Assembly: GCA_910587275.1 (NCBI GenBank)
Contig: CAJUMD010000008.1
Span: 15,035-52,277, forward strand
Length of the DNA: 37,243 nt
From: an uncultured Kineothrix sp.
GTDB taxonomy: Bacteria; Bacillota; Clostridia; Lachnospirales; Lachnospiraceae
Direction: 5' to 3'
Notes under the pieces: generated by a model
The model's database searches: none
Seen by the model: the letters and a program-made list of their open reading frames with translations, nothing else
What the model was told of the DNA's origin: nothing
Translations under genes and position numbers: made by a program
Shown here: positions 22,910 through 30,752 of the stretch, in pieces
Layout: each line of letters starts with the position of its first letter
Numbering within the stretch: position 1 is the first letter of the stretch

Positions 22910-23773
22910 ATGACGGTAATACTGGTAATAGCGGCGGTAACGGTGGCGCTGTACCTGCTGGCAATTATGCCGAGGATGGCGCACAGGCCGGACAGGCAGC
23001 CTTTTTTGGGTGTATATTATGCCCACAGGGGACTGCATGACAACGGTGGGGATGCGCCGGAAAATTCCATGCGGGCATTTAAGAAGGCGGTGGAAGCGGG
23101 ATACGGGATTGAGCTGGATGTGCAGCTTTCCAAGGACCGGGTGCCGGTGGTATTCCATGATTTTACTTTGGAGCGGGTATGCGGGGTAAAAGGGAAGGTA
23201 TATGACTATACCTATGAGGAATTGCAGAAATTCCGCCTGTACCGTTCGGAGGAAAGAATCCCCCGTTTTGAGGACTTTTTGGAAATGGTGGGCGGCAGGG
23301 TGCCGCTGATAGTGGAATATAAGGTGGAGTGGACGGACGTGTCGGTCTGCCCGCTGGCGGACGGGATACTGCGGGATTACCGTGGGACTTACTGCATTGA
23401 ATCCTTTAATCCGCTTGCCCTGCTTTGGTACCGCAGGCACCGGGACGGGGTAATGCGGGGGCAGCTCTCGGATGCGTTTTTGCAGGAGGAAGGGCTGAAA
23501 GGGCTGCTTTATTTTGTATTGGAACATATGCTGTTGAATTTTGCGACCAAACCGGATTTTATTGCATATAATCATAAGTATTACTGGACGCTGTCAAGGC
23601 AGATCTGCAAGAAGCTGTACCGGTGCCTGGCGGTGGCATGGACGGTAAAGAGCCAAAAGGAGCTGGAAGCGAGGCGGAAGGATTTCGATTTGTTTATTTT
23701 TGACAGCTTTATTCCGGCAGGTACCGCAGCGGGCGGACGCGGGAGGAAAAGCATGAGGAGCGTGGGGAAATGA
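22910..23773 (+). CDS. membrane-anchored glycerophosphodiester phosphodiesterase family protein
   Basis: The start at 22910 (287 residues) is supported by GGGAAGGAA upstream; an in-frame GTG at 22862 lacks a ribosome site. One N-terminal membrane helix (residues 2-20) anchors the protein. The GDPD catalytic residues follow in order: H39-R40 in YYAHRG, E51-N52 in APENSM, E68 and D70 in IELDVQ, and H83-D84 in VFHDFTLERV. It also has YKVEWTD and the terminal strand DLFIFDSF. The family cleaves glycerophosphodiesters to glycerol-3-phosphate and an alcohol, or hydrolyses lipoteichoic acid-like glycerophosphate chains. The metal ligands appear intact. Which face of the membrane the enzyme domain sits on is uncertain. 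Its stop overlaps the next start by 4 bases (ATGA), a sign of translational coupling with the lipoprotein gene. Confidence 0.87.
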   Translation: MTVILVIAAVTVALYLLAIMPRMAHRPDRQPFLGVYYAHRGLHDNGGDAPENSMRAFKKAVEAGYGIELDVQLSKDRVPVVFHDFTLERVCGVKGKVYDYTYEELQKFRLYRSEERIPRFEDFLEMVGGRVPLIVEYKVEWTDVSVCPLADGILRDYRGTYCIESFNPLALLWYRRHRDGVMRGQLSDAFLQEEGLKGLLYFVLEHMLLNFATKPDFIAYNHKYYWTLSRQICKKLYRCLAVAWTVKSQKELEARRKDFDLFIFDSFIPAGTAAGGRGRKSMRSVGK

Positions 23774-24786
23774 GAAACGGGATTTTTTACCTGACGGCGC
23801 TGATGGTATGTGCGTTGGGAATGACGGCATGTACGGACGGGAAAAAAGACGGGGAAGGCGTGCGGCAGGAAGGAAGCGGTCAGGAATTGCCGGAGACGGT
23901 CCGGGCAGAAGAACCACAGGAGGCGGAAGACGGGCAGGAAGGAACCGCGCAGACGCAGGAAGAAACCGCGCCGGAGACGGATTCCGTGCAGACGCAGGAG
24001 GAAACCGCACCGGAGACGGATTCCGTGCAGACGCAGGAAGAAACCGTGCCGGAAGCGGAGGTCATACGGACGGACAGCGGATTAGAGGTTCGCTTTGACG
24101 AAGCGGAACAGAACTATGAGGCGGAAGACGGTACGGTGTTGCTCACGGTGCAGACCCGTTTCCCGGTGGTGACGATTCCGGGGCGTGAGCAGGCGGCGGA
24201 AGCCATTAACCGGTATGTGAGAAGCGGGCAGGCATTCCAAAGCGAAAGCCCGACGGGACCGCCCGTGGAGGAAACGCTTTCATGGGCGGAGGAAGATTAC
24301 AAAACGCGCGGAAAAGGCATGTGGCCGGCAGCCTACCTGCTGTATGAAATGTACTGGCCGGGGCGGTTGGATGAGAATGTGGTCAGCTTTGGCCTGGAAT
24401 CCTATTCCTATATGGGCGGCGCACATCCCAATATGGTGGTGCATGGATTTGTTTTCGATACACAGACCGGGGAAAAACTTTCTTTTGCCGATGTGGTCGA
24501 AGACGTGGATGCGGCTTCGGAGACGGTAGTCCGTTTCCTTTTGGAAGAAACGGCAAAATTGGATGAAAGTATGGAAACCGGCAGTATCTTTTTTGACGGA
24601 TATGAAGAAACCCTGCAAAGTTACCCGAAGGAAGACAAATGGTATTTGGGGGAAGACGGGTTTCATATTTTCATCGATACTTATGAGATAGCCCCTTATG
24701 TGGCGGGAAACTTTGATTTTGTGATTCCTTACGGGGAAGCGGATTTTTTAAGGATAAAATTCAAAAAGGAAGGTATGGATGATTGA
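23770..24786 (+). CDS. lipoprotein with RsiV-like (DUF3298/DUF4163) domain and repeat stalk
   Basis: The N-terminus is a lipoprotein signal with the lipobox LGMTAC (C21). A low-complexity acidic stalk (residues about 22-97) contains the 13-residue unit QTQEETAPETDSV repeated in tandem. From about residue 105 the protein resembles the extracellular part of RsiV: VQTRFPVVTIPG, a paired-helix region, then YSYMGGAHPNMVVHGFVFD and EKLSFADVV as in DUF3298. RsiV of Bacillus binds lysozyme, but this protein has no membrane-spanning anti-sigma part, so only the ligand-type domain is shared. It is anchored on the outer face of the membrane. It overlaps both neighbours (4 bases with the GDPD gene, 8 bases with the AlbA_2 gene), so the three form an operon. 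Confidence 0.8.
   Translation: MRNGIFYLTALMVCALGMTACTDGKKDGEGVRQEGSGQELPETVRAEEPQEAEDGQEGTAQTQEETAPETDSVQTQEETAPETDSVQTQEETVPEAEVIRTDSGLEVRFDEAEQNYEAEDGTVLLTVQTRFPVVTIPGREQAAEAINRYVRSGQAFQSESPTGPPVEETLSWAEEDYKTRGKGMWPAAYLLYEMYWPGRLDENVVSFGLESYSYMGGAHPNMVVHGFVFDTQTGEKLSFADVVEDVDAASETVVRFLLEETAKLDESMETGSIFFDGYEETLQSYPKEDKWYLGEDGFHIFIDTYEIAPYVAGNFDFVIPYGEADFLRIKFKKEGMDD
23950..24060 (+). repeat. 39-bp in-frame tandem repeat in the lipoprotein stalk
   Basis: Two full 39-bp units (23950-23988, 23989-24027) and a third partial, more diverged unit (24028-24060) encode QTQEETAPETDSV-like blocks. The unit length is a multiple of three, so gain or loss of copies would change stalk length without breaking the frame. 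Confidence 0.9.
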
Positions 24787-26164
24787 TTTTGGGCGGATTG
24801 GGGAGTACAGTGAAAATAACCGGATTGAGGCGAAACGGGCGTTAGGGGGTCTTCCAAGGAGCATTTGGGAGACGTATTCGGCGTTTGCCAATTCGTTCGG
24901 GGGCATCCTGCTTTTGGGCGTGGAGGAGCTTACGGACAAAACGTTCCGGACGGTAAACCTTCCGGCGCCGGAAAAACTGGTTGCGGAATTTTGGGAGATT
25001 ATCGGGGATAAAAGCAGGGTCAGTGAAAATATCCTGTCCAAGTGGGACGTGGAAATCCATAACATCGGCGGCGACCGTATGATTAGCATTACGGTGCCGA
25101 GGGCGGACCGGCGCCGGCGGCCGGTATACATCGGAAATAACCCTTATCTTGGTACATACCGGCGAGACGGGGAGGGGGACTACCACTGTACGAGGGAGGA
25201 AGTGCGCATGATGCTGCGGGACAGGCAGGAGCGCACGCTGGATGAAAAAGTGCTTCCGTTGACGGACGAGGCGCTAAGCGGTGAGACACTGCGCCGCTAC
25301 CGGGCGTACCTTCAGGATATGCGCGCCGGGGACGGCTATGGGACGGAGACGGATGGTGGACTGTTATGCCGAATCGGCGCCGGAAAGCGGGACGGGGACG
25401 GGCAGGTGCATCCTACGGCGGCGGGGCTGTTGATGTTCGGCTTTGAGGATGAAATCGTGAAGCAGTATCCCTATTTCTATTTGGACTATCAGGAGAGGGA
25501 CACGGACGGGCAGATTCGGGAACGGATTGTGTCCAATTCGGGGAAATGGAGCGGAAACCTGTTTGATTTTTATCTGAAAATTTCGGGGAAAATCGTCCGC
25601 GGGCTTCCCCATGACATTCACCGCCCGGTGAGGGAAGCGGTGGCAAACTGTATGGTAAACGGCGATTACATGGGTTCCGGCGGGCTGGTCATGATAAAAA
25701 AGCAGGATGAAATCTGCATTACGAATCCGGGCAGCTTCCGCATCGATATCCAGGAGGCGGTTAACGGGGGCAGATCCGACCCGCGCAACGTAGGGATTGC
25801 AAGACTGTTCCACCTGGTCCGGGTGGGCACCCGCACCGGAAACGGCGTGCCGGATTTATATAAGGTATGGAGCGGGAAAGGCTGGAAGATTCCGGAGATA
25901 CAGGAACGGTTAAAACCGGACCGGATTACGTTCAAACTGCCTTTGGCGGCGGGGGCGAAAAGCAGGGATTCCCTGTTTGGCAGGCAGGAGTACCGGGAAG
26001 CCATCCTGGACTATGTGACGTGGGCAATCTATGTGGCGGAAAAGGATGTGGCGGACATCCTAGGAACCGGCAGGCAGGAAGCGGCGGAATTGCTGCAGCG
26101 GATGCTGGAGGACGGTATACTGGTCCGCGCACGGGACCGGGAAGGGTACCGGTTGAAGATTTAG
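24779..26164 (+). CDS. AlbA_2 (Schlafen-type) plus GHKL-ATPase regulator-like protein
   Basis: The 461-residue cytoplasmic protein starts with an AlbA_2/Schlafen-like nucleic-acid-binding domain (residues about 10-135). It is marked by RIEAKRALGG, the AFANSFGGILLLGVEE strand-helix, and PVYIGNNPYLGTYRRDGEG. Residues about 270-390 resemble the HATPase_c_4 domain: REAVANCMVNGDYMG, ICITNPGSFRI, and RNVGIARLFHLV with GTRTGNGVPDLY. The last 70 residues look like a winged helix (AEKDVADILGTGRQEAAELLQRM). Proteins of this architecture are usually annotated as putative transcriptional regulators or RNA-binding ATPases; the target is unknown. AAGGAAGG is well spaced before the ATG, and the start overlaps the lipoprotein gene by 8 bases, implying coupled translation. 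Confidence 0.82.
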   Translation: MIDFGRIGEYSENNRIEAKRALGGLPRSIWETYSAFANSFGGILLLGVEELTDKTFRTVNLPAPEKLVAEFWEIIGDKSRVSENILSKWDVEIHNIGGDRMISITVPRADRRRRPVYIGNNPYLGTYRRDGEGDYHCTREEVRMMLRDRQERTLDEKVLPLTDEALSGETLRRYRAYLQDMRAGDGYGTETDGGLLCRIGAGKRDGDGQVHPTAAGLLMFGFEDEIVKQYPYFYLDYQERDTDGQIRERIVSNSGKWSGNLFDFYLKISGKIVRGLPHDIHRPVREAVANCMVNGDYMGSGGLVMIKKQDEICITNPGSFRIDIQEAVNGGRSDPRNVGIARLFHLVRVGTRTGNGVPDLYKVWSGKGWKIPEIQERLKPDRITFKLPLAAGAKSRDSLFGRQEYREAILDYVTWAIYVAEKDVADILGTGRQEAAELLQRMLEDGILVRARDREGYRLKI

Positions 26165-26255
26165 TGTGTGCCGAAGGCCTCAATTGGGACTTATGCGTTC
26201 GCGGGAGTACCGTGGCGCTTAACGGGATGACATTGTGCGGCAGGGAGGTATGGGT

Positions 26256-27182
26256 GTGAAAATTTTAGTGATAGGCGGAAGTTATTTTTTCGGCAGGGTT
26301 TTTGTCATGCAGGCGGCGAAGGAGCACGAAATCACGGTGGCAAACCGGGGGACGTATTCCATGGAGGAATTCGGCGTAAGGCAGATGATTTGTGACAGGC
26401 GGGACGTATCCGTATGGCAGGCGTGCAGGGAGGATTATGACGTAATCGTGGATTTCTGCGCTTATGAAAAGGGGGATGTGGCGAAAATGCTGCAAAACCT
26501 GCCAGGGAATGCCGGACAGTATATTTTTGTCAGCACCGTGGATGTTTACCGGCGCGGAACCGGAAAGGTAAAAGACGAAACAGCCCCTTTGGAGCAGAGG
26601 GCGCTTTCCGGGGATGCCGGAGCCTATATTGCCGGGAAAGTGGCTTTGGAGCAGGAAGCGGCGGAAGAATGTGCGAAAAGGGGTATGGCATGTACGGTTT
26701 TGCGTCCTGCCATTTTATACGGTCCCTTTAACTATGCGCCAAGGGAAGCGGCGTACATCCAAAGGATGGTGCAGGATTGCATACTGCCGCATATTATGGG
26801 CGCTGCGGGCAGGTTCCAGTTTGCGTATATCGGGGATGCGGCAAAAGCCGTAAGCAGATGTCTTGGCAACGAGAAAACGTATGGACAGGCATACAACCTC
26901 TGCGGGGATGAAATACTCACCTATGACCTGTTTGCGGATGAATTAAAAAGGGCGGCGGACAGAAACGGAATAACGGATGGAGAAACGGAAATACGGGAAA
27001 TAGCGGTTCCTTGGGAACATGCCATGGCACAGGGAATCCCGCTTCCGTTTCCGGTTACGGAAGAAGAAACGGAACTATGCTCCAATGAAAAAAGCAAGAG
27101 GGACCTTGGCATGGAATATACGCTTCTTACGGAAGGCATGGCAAAAACCTACCGTGCGTTCCGGGGAGTGTACCGTGCGTGA
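26256..27182 (+). CDS. NAD-dependent epimerase/dehydratase family protein
   Basis: I choose the GTG at 26256 (308 residues) because AGGGAGG at 26242-26248 lies 7 bases upstream; the ATG at 26250 is too close and the ATG at 26235 lies before it. The extended-SDR Rossmann start is KILVIGGSYFFGR, with the glycine-rich cofactor loop. FVSTVDVY provides the serine strand, and the catalytic Tyr-Lys pair is likely in AYIAGKVALEQ. CTVLRPAILYGPFNY is the conserved R-P-x-x-x-Y-G-P segment. This group includes sugar-nucleotide epimerases and dehydratases; the substrate cannot be read. It may be co-transcribed with the AlbA_2 gene (91-base gap). It converges on the YeiH-like gene, with a G/C-rich hairpin between them. 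Confidence 0.82.
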   Translation: MKILVIGGSYFFGRVFVMQAAKEHEITVANRGTYSMEEFGVRQMICDRRDVSVWQACREDYDVIVDFCAYEKGDVAKMLQNLPGNAGQYIFVSTVDVYRRGTGKVKDETAPLEQRALSGDAGAYIAGKVALEQEAAEECAKRGMACTVLRPAILYGPFNYAPREAAYIQRMVQDCILPHIMGAAGRFQFAYIGDAAKAVSRCLGNEKTYGQAYNLCGDEILTYDLFADELKRAADRNGITDGETEIREIAVPWEHAMAQGIPLPFPVTEEETELCSNEKSKRDLGMEYTLLTEGMAKTYRAFRGVYRA

Positions 27183-27203
27183 CGGTTTCCTGTCTTAGTC
27201 ACA

Positions 27204-27223
27204 GGGGCGCCTGTCGGCGCCCC
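27204..27223. terminator. G/C-rich hairpin between convergent genes
   Basis: GGGGCGCC-TGTC-GGCGCCCC is a perfect 8-bp stem with a 4-base loop, between stops at 27182 (plus) and 27231 (minus). It probably ends transcription from both sides, although neither flank has a long T-run. Confidence 0.6.
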
Positions 27224-27230
27224 GTCCTGC

Positions 27231-28265
27231 TTACCACAACCCAAGGAGATGCTGCATGATAAGGCTGACGCCCGTAATGCCAACCCAGCAGCAAAGTCCC
27301 ATCAGGATTGGCTTCCCTCCGGTTTTGACCAATTTTACGATGTCCGTATTTAACCCGATGGCAGCCATCGCCATAATGATGAAAAATTTGCTCAATTCCT
27401 TAAATGGCGAGAAAACCGAAGCCGGTACCCCGGCGGCAACCGCAACGGTGGTAATGACCGAAGCCGCCACGAAATAAAGGATGAAAAAGGGGAAAATCTT
27501 TTTCAGGCTTACTTTGTTGCTTTGCGTGGACTGTTTTTCCCTCTTGGTACGGAAGAAGGCGAGGACAAGGGTAATGGGAATGATGGCGAGCGTCCTTGTC
27601 AGTTTGACGGTTACCGCTTTGTCCAAAGTGGCGCTGCCGAGCCCGTACAGGCTGTCCCAGGTAGAGGCTGCCGCCGTAACGGAGGAGGTATCGTTGACTG
27701 CGGTTCCGGCGAAAATGCCGAAAGCGTCTCCCGAAATTTGGGAAAAGCCAACCAATGCGCCAAAGTGGGGAAAAACCACAGCCGCCAGTACATTGAAGAA
27801 GAAAATGACGGAAATTGCCTGTGCCACTTCTTCGTCGTCCGCATCGATGACCGGTGCGGTGGCGGCGATGGCGGATCCTCCGCAGATGGAAGAACCGACG
27901 CCCACCAAAGTGGATATTTTCGCCGGGATTTTCATGGCTTTATACAAAAGGTAGGCGATGACAAGTGAGACGGAAATCGTGGCGATTATGATGGGCAGGG
28001 ACTGTCTGCCCGTTTCCAGGATAACCGAAAGGTTTAACCCGAAGCCGAGCAGGATTACCGCATACTGCAGGATTTTCTTGGAAGTAAAGGTAACGCCCGG
28101 CTTCAGGCTTTCCGTCACCGGCATAAACTGGGCGAGTATCATGCCGGCGATAATGGCGATGACAGGTCCCCCGATTATGGGGAAGACTTTCCCCAGCAGC
28201 ATGGAGGGGACGGAAAGGATGAGGCATAGCAGGATGCCTTTGCAGTTTTCTTTCATGTTTTTCAT
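27231..28265 (-). CDS. YeiH family (UPF0324) membrane protein, putative anion exporter
   Basis: The 344-residue protein has about ten membrane helices and the YeiH signatures. These are GPVIAIIAGMILAQF near the start, KILQYAVILLGFGLNL, the central GVGSSICGGSAIAATAPVI, and FAGTAVNDTSSVTAAA, with AAIGLNTD in the last part. Family members are proposed to export sulfate or related anions (sulfate from taurine/sulfite metabolism is discussed), but direct evidence is limited. AAAGAGGT on the minus strand sits 7 bases before the ATG. A promoter-like pair is at 28400-28371. The PucR-type regulator gene lies upstream in the same direction (207-base gap) and is a possible controller. Most YeiH relatives are paired with LysR regulators, so a PucR neighbour is less usual. 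Confidence 0.85.
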   Translation of the reverse strand: MKNMKENCKGILLCLILSVPSMLLGKVFPIIGGPVIAIIAGMILAQFMPVTESLKPGVTFTSKKILQYAVILLGFGLNLSVILETGRQSLPIIIATISVSLVIAYLLYKAMKIPAKISTLVGVGSSICGGSAIAATAPVIDADDEEVAQAISVIFFFNVLAAVVFPHFGALVGFSQISGDAFGIFAGTAVNDTSSVTAAASTWDSLYGLGSATLDKAVTVKLTRTLAIIPITLVLAFFRTKREKQSTQSNKVSLKKIFPFFILYFVAASVITTVAVAAGVPASVFSPFKELSKFFIIMAMAAIGLNTDIVKLVKTGGKPILMGLCCWVGITGVSLIMQHLLGLW

Positions 28266-28370
28266 GTGGATACCTCTTTCTTTGGGCGTTTATTCTGTTT
28301 GCATATCACATTCCATGTTTACTTCTAGGGTGTCATGTTTTTCGTGATATTATGATGGAAAATATTTTTG

Positions 28371-28400
28371 ATTATACGGCATCAGGCCGGTTGTTGACAA
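28371..28400 (-). promoter_or_regulatory. sigma-A-like promoter of the YeiH-like gene
   Basis: On the minus strand TTGTCA (28400-28395) and a perfect TATAAT (28376-28371) are separated by 18 bp, about 105 bases upstream of the start. The spacer holds the small inverted repeat CGGC-N5-GCCG. Confidence 0.6.
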
Positions 28401-28423
28401 GAGGTATTGCCTTTTTTTTGCAA

Positions 28424-28447
28424 GTTACGGATACCGTTTGTTACGGT
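28424..28447. promoter_or_regulatory. repeat/palindrome upstream of the YeiH-like promoter
   Basis: GTTACGG occurs twice, 16 bases apart (28424-28430 and 28440-28446), and ACCGT-N5-ACGGT (28433-28447) is a perfect short palindrome overlapping them. The position just upstream of the -35 box fits an activator site. The regulator is unknown. Confidence 0.35.
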
Positions 28448-28472
28448 TCAATGGCATATTTGGCGGAAAGTG

Positions 28473-29660
28473 TCAGTAATCCCCAAAGCGCCGGGAAGCA
28501 AAACAGTCGTCTACATTCCGTTTCATATAATTTTGCTGGTATTTTATAATCATACAGGAAAGCAGCAGCAGGAAATGATTAGAGCCGTAGTCCGGGTCAT
28601 GGTGCAGGACGGACGTTATTTTATTCAGACGGTTCAATACGGTGTTCCGGTGCATGTAGAGCAATTTGGAAGTCTGGTTGATATTTCCTTCACAGGAAAG
28701 ATAAGTGTATAAAACGTCCAAAAGGTTGGTGTTATTTTCCAAGTCGTAGTAATATAACAGGGTGGTATCCGGGTGTGTCAGGTAAATCAGGTTTTCCGTT
28801 TTATGGAGATCCATAAAATTTTGTGCGCATAAGTGGATAATATAGTAGGCGTTATATTGCTGGTAGGTATAGATTCTTTTTTCGTAAGGAGGAATAGATA
28901 ATCCTTTCCCTAAATCTATTGATGCGGCGGCGGTAAAATAAAGCGTGCGGAGCAGCTCCGGAAAGCGGCTGGCGTAACTGATTCCTGCGTAGAGATGGAA
29001 GCGTGCCAGCAGCTCCGAAAAGCCGTCATAAGAAATATTCAGACGGTCGGAAGTATAGTTTTTTTGGGAAAACAGGATAATCCATTCGTTTCCGGAAAGA
29101 AACAGGTTCGTTTCCGGAAAGAAGTTTTGCAGGGCCTGTTGGATTTCAAGTGCACAGGCATTGTCCCGTATGGGATGCGTACGGCGGATGACAATGCAGG
29201 CGAGGTAAGTGTGCATGGGAAACGGAAAGTCCTTCATCCGTTCTTCCACCTGCTTTGGGGAAGTAAAATGAAGTGAAAGGATGTCCGTCCAAAAGTCCTG
29301 GAACATCTGCGCGGTGGATCGTGTCATGGATTTTCCGGGGAGAAAGTCCGTCAGATACCGCAATAAGACCGGTACGGGGGCATTCAAAAGAAACAGGTTA
29401 ACCGGTTTTTCCGTACGCGGAAGTTTTATCTGCGTGGTATTTTCACGGCAGATAAGATAGGTGCATCCGTCATACAGCATACCGTTCTGGTAAACTTCTT
29501 CCCAGTCGGAATAGGAACCGGCAAAAACCGTGCCCTGGACGGGGGCGGCGGGAAGCGGTATAAAAAAGCGGAGACCGTCTTCTGGTGTACAATATGGAAC
29601 TGGATTTTGGTAATCCAGGATCAGATGATTTAATTTTTTGGACAATTCTTCGGTAGTCAC
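28473..29660 (-). CDS. PucR/CdaR-type transcriptional regulator
   Basis: The 395-residue protein ends in the PucR C-terminal helix-turn-helix: LDVLYTYLSCEGNINQTS followed by LLYMHRNTVLNRLNKI, the nearly invariant H-x-N-T-V/L-x-x-R-L form. The middle region (about 150-280) has the loose alpha/beta look of the GGDEF-like domain in this family, and the N-terminal 130 residues are a variable sensing part. No membrane segments are seen, so it acts in the cytoplasm. The start is a GTG at 29660-29658 with GGGAG about 10 bases upstream on the minus strand. It lies between the YeiH-like gene (same strand, downstream) and a divergent hydrolase-chemoreceptor pair, and may control either. A 15-bp palindrome at 29781-29795 is a candidate binding site. 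Confidence 0.82.
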   Translation of the reverse strand: MTTEELSKKLNHLILDYQNPVPYCTPEDGLRFFIPLPAAPVQGTVFAGSYSDWEEVYQNGMLYDGCTYLICRENTTQIKLPRTEKPVNLFLLNAPVPVLLRYLTDFLPGKSMTRSTAQMFQDFWTDILSLHFTSPKQVEERMKDFPFPMHTYLACIVIRRTHPIRDNACALEIQQALQNFFPETNLFLSGNEWIILFSQKNYTSDRLNISYDGFSELLARFHLYAGISYASRFPELLRTLYFTAAASIDLGKGLSIPPYEKRIYTYQQYNAYYIIHLCAQNFMDLHKTENLIYLTHPDTTLLYYYDLENNTNLLDVLYTYLSCEGNINQTSKLLYMHRNTVLNRLNKITSVLHHDPDYGSNHFLLLLSCMIIKYQQNYMKRNVDDCFASRRFGDY

Positions 29661-29780
29661 GGTTTATTTTCTCCCAGTTATGCAGTGTGTCTGTAAAAAA
29701 CGAAAACATACCTAAAATTATATCAAACCATACGATAAAAAAAAGGGTATTTTCAAATTATGTGCAGATATCACAAAAAA

Positions 29781-29795
29781 TGTGCACCGTGCACA
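29781..29795. promoter_or_regulatory. perfect 15-bp palindrome in the divergent intergenic region, candidate operator
   Basis: TGTGCAC-C-GTGCACA is a perfect 7-bp inverted repeat around a single base. A further half-site TGTGCA lies at 29761-29766. The palindrome is 28 bp upstream of the -35 box of the hydrolase promoter and 121 bp upstream of the regulator start, within a 282-base gap that otherwise holds only promoters. Confidence 0.5.
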
Positions 29796-29822
29796 AAAAT
29801 ACAGATGCGCCATGTAAAAAGA

Positions 29823-29851
29823 TTGAAAAGGAAAAAACAGCCTGATACAAT
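29823..29851 (+). promoter_or_regulatory. sigma-A-like promoter of the hydrolase-chemoreceptor pair
   Basis: TTGAAA at 29823-29828 and TACAAT at 29846-29851 are 17 bp apart, about 90 bases upstream of the hydrolase start. Confidence 0.55.
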
Positions 29852-29942
29852 CGGCTTTATAAAATGCTGCAGAAAGGGAAAAGGCGTTTATGCATATACA
29901 GGCGGGGGAATCAAAAAAATACAGTAAAGGGAAGAATAGGAT

Positions 29943-30752
29943 ATGGAAAGTACGGAAATAAAAAGGGGAAAGACAACCGAAAAAGAAATACAGATATGCC
30001 ATCACGGCAGGGAAGTTTATGGGATTGCCACCATGCCGGCAGGGAGCGGGAGGGTTCCCATGGTAATATTTAGTCATGGATATAACGGAACATTGGATAA
30101 TTTTAAACGGTATGTGGATTTTCTCGCTGAATTGGGAATCGGTACCGTCCGCTATGATTTTTGCGGTGGAGCGGTATGCTCCAAAAGCAGCATGGCGACT
30201 ACGGATATGACGGTTTTGACGGAAAAACAGGACTTGGAGGCCGTGTTTGATACCGTGGCAGGCTGGGAACGGACGGATACGGACAGGCTTTTTCTGTTTG
30301 GGGAAAGCCAGGGGGGTTTGGTCAGCGCTTTGGCAGCGGATGGGCTGGAGGAGCGGTTGCGGGGGCTGGCTTTGTTGTATCCGGCATTGTGCATAGAGGA
30401 GCATTGGATGGAACGGTTCCAAAAGGAGGAAGATATTCCGGAGAAAGTGGATTTCATGGGGATGTTACTGGGAAGAAAATTTTTTACTTCATTGCGGGGG
30501 TTGGATACTTTTTCCCATATCGGCCGTTTCAGGGGACCTGTGCTCATTATGCATGGAGATAAGGACGAGATGGTGCCATTGTCATACAGCGAACGGGCGG
30601 CAGAATTATACCCTGACGCAAGTCTTAAGGTTTTTCCGCAAGAAGGTCATGGATTTACGGAGAAAGCGGAAAAACAGGTGATGGAAATGTTGTGGGAAAT
30701 GCTTGCCGGATGTATCATGCCGGTCGGAAACGGATCGGAGGTTGGAAAATGA
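29943..30752 (+). CDS. alpha/beta hydrolase (feruloyl/cinnamoyl esterase-like)
   Basis: The 269-residue cytoplasmic protein has the alpha/beta hydrolase triad. The serine lies in GESQGG (LFLFGESQGGLVSAL), the aspartate in LIMHGDKDEMVPL, and the histidine in PQEGHGFTEKA. The oxyanion region is VIFSHGYNGTLDNF, with RYDFCGGAVCS after strand 4. This order and spacing resemble bacterial cinnamoyl/feruloyl esterases, which release hydroxycinnamates from plant polysaccharides, but many peptidases and thioesterases look similar. No signal peptide is present. GAATAGGAT precedes the ATG. Its stop overlaps the chemoreceptor start by 4 bases (ATGA), so a shared operon and perhaps a shared chemical signal are likely. 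A candidate operator lies upstream at 29781-29795. Confidence 0.82.
   Translation: MESTEIKRGKTTEKEIQICHHGREVYGIATMPAGSGRVPMVIFSHGYNGTLDNFKRYVDFLAELGIGTVRYDFCGGAVCSKSSMATTDMTVLTEKQDLEAVFDTVAGWERTDTDRLFLFGESQGGLVSALAADGLEERLRGLALLYPALCIEEHWMERFQKEEDIPEKVDFMGMLLGRKFFTSLRGLDTFSHIGRFRGPVLIMHGDKDEMVPLSYSERAAELYPDASLKVFPQEGHGFTEKAEKQVMEMLWEMLAGCIMPVGNGSEVGK

Noticed and set aside
21932..23575. 547-codon open frame on the minus strand opposite the MFS and GDPD genes
   Set aside because: It is rich in H, R, P and Q, lacks a ribosome site and any recognisable motif, and spans two well-supported plus-strand genes, so it is a shadow of their codon bias.
27481..27954. Plus-strand open frames opposite the YeiH-like gene (157 and 148 codons)
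   Set aside because: They lie entirely within the minus-strand gene, which has clear family motifs, a ribosome site and a promoter.
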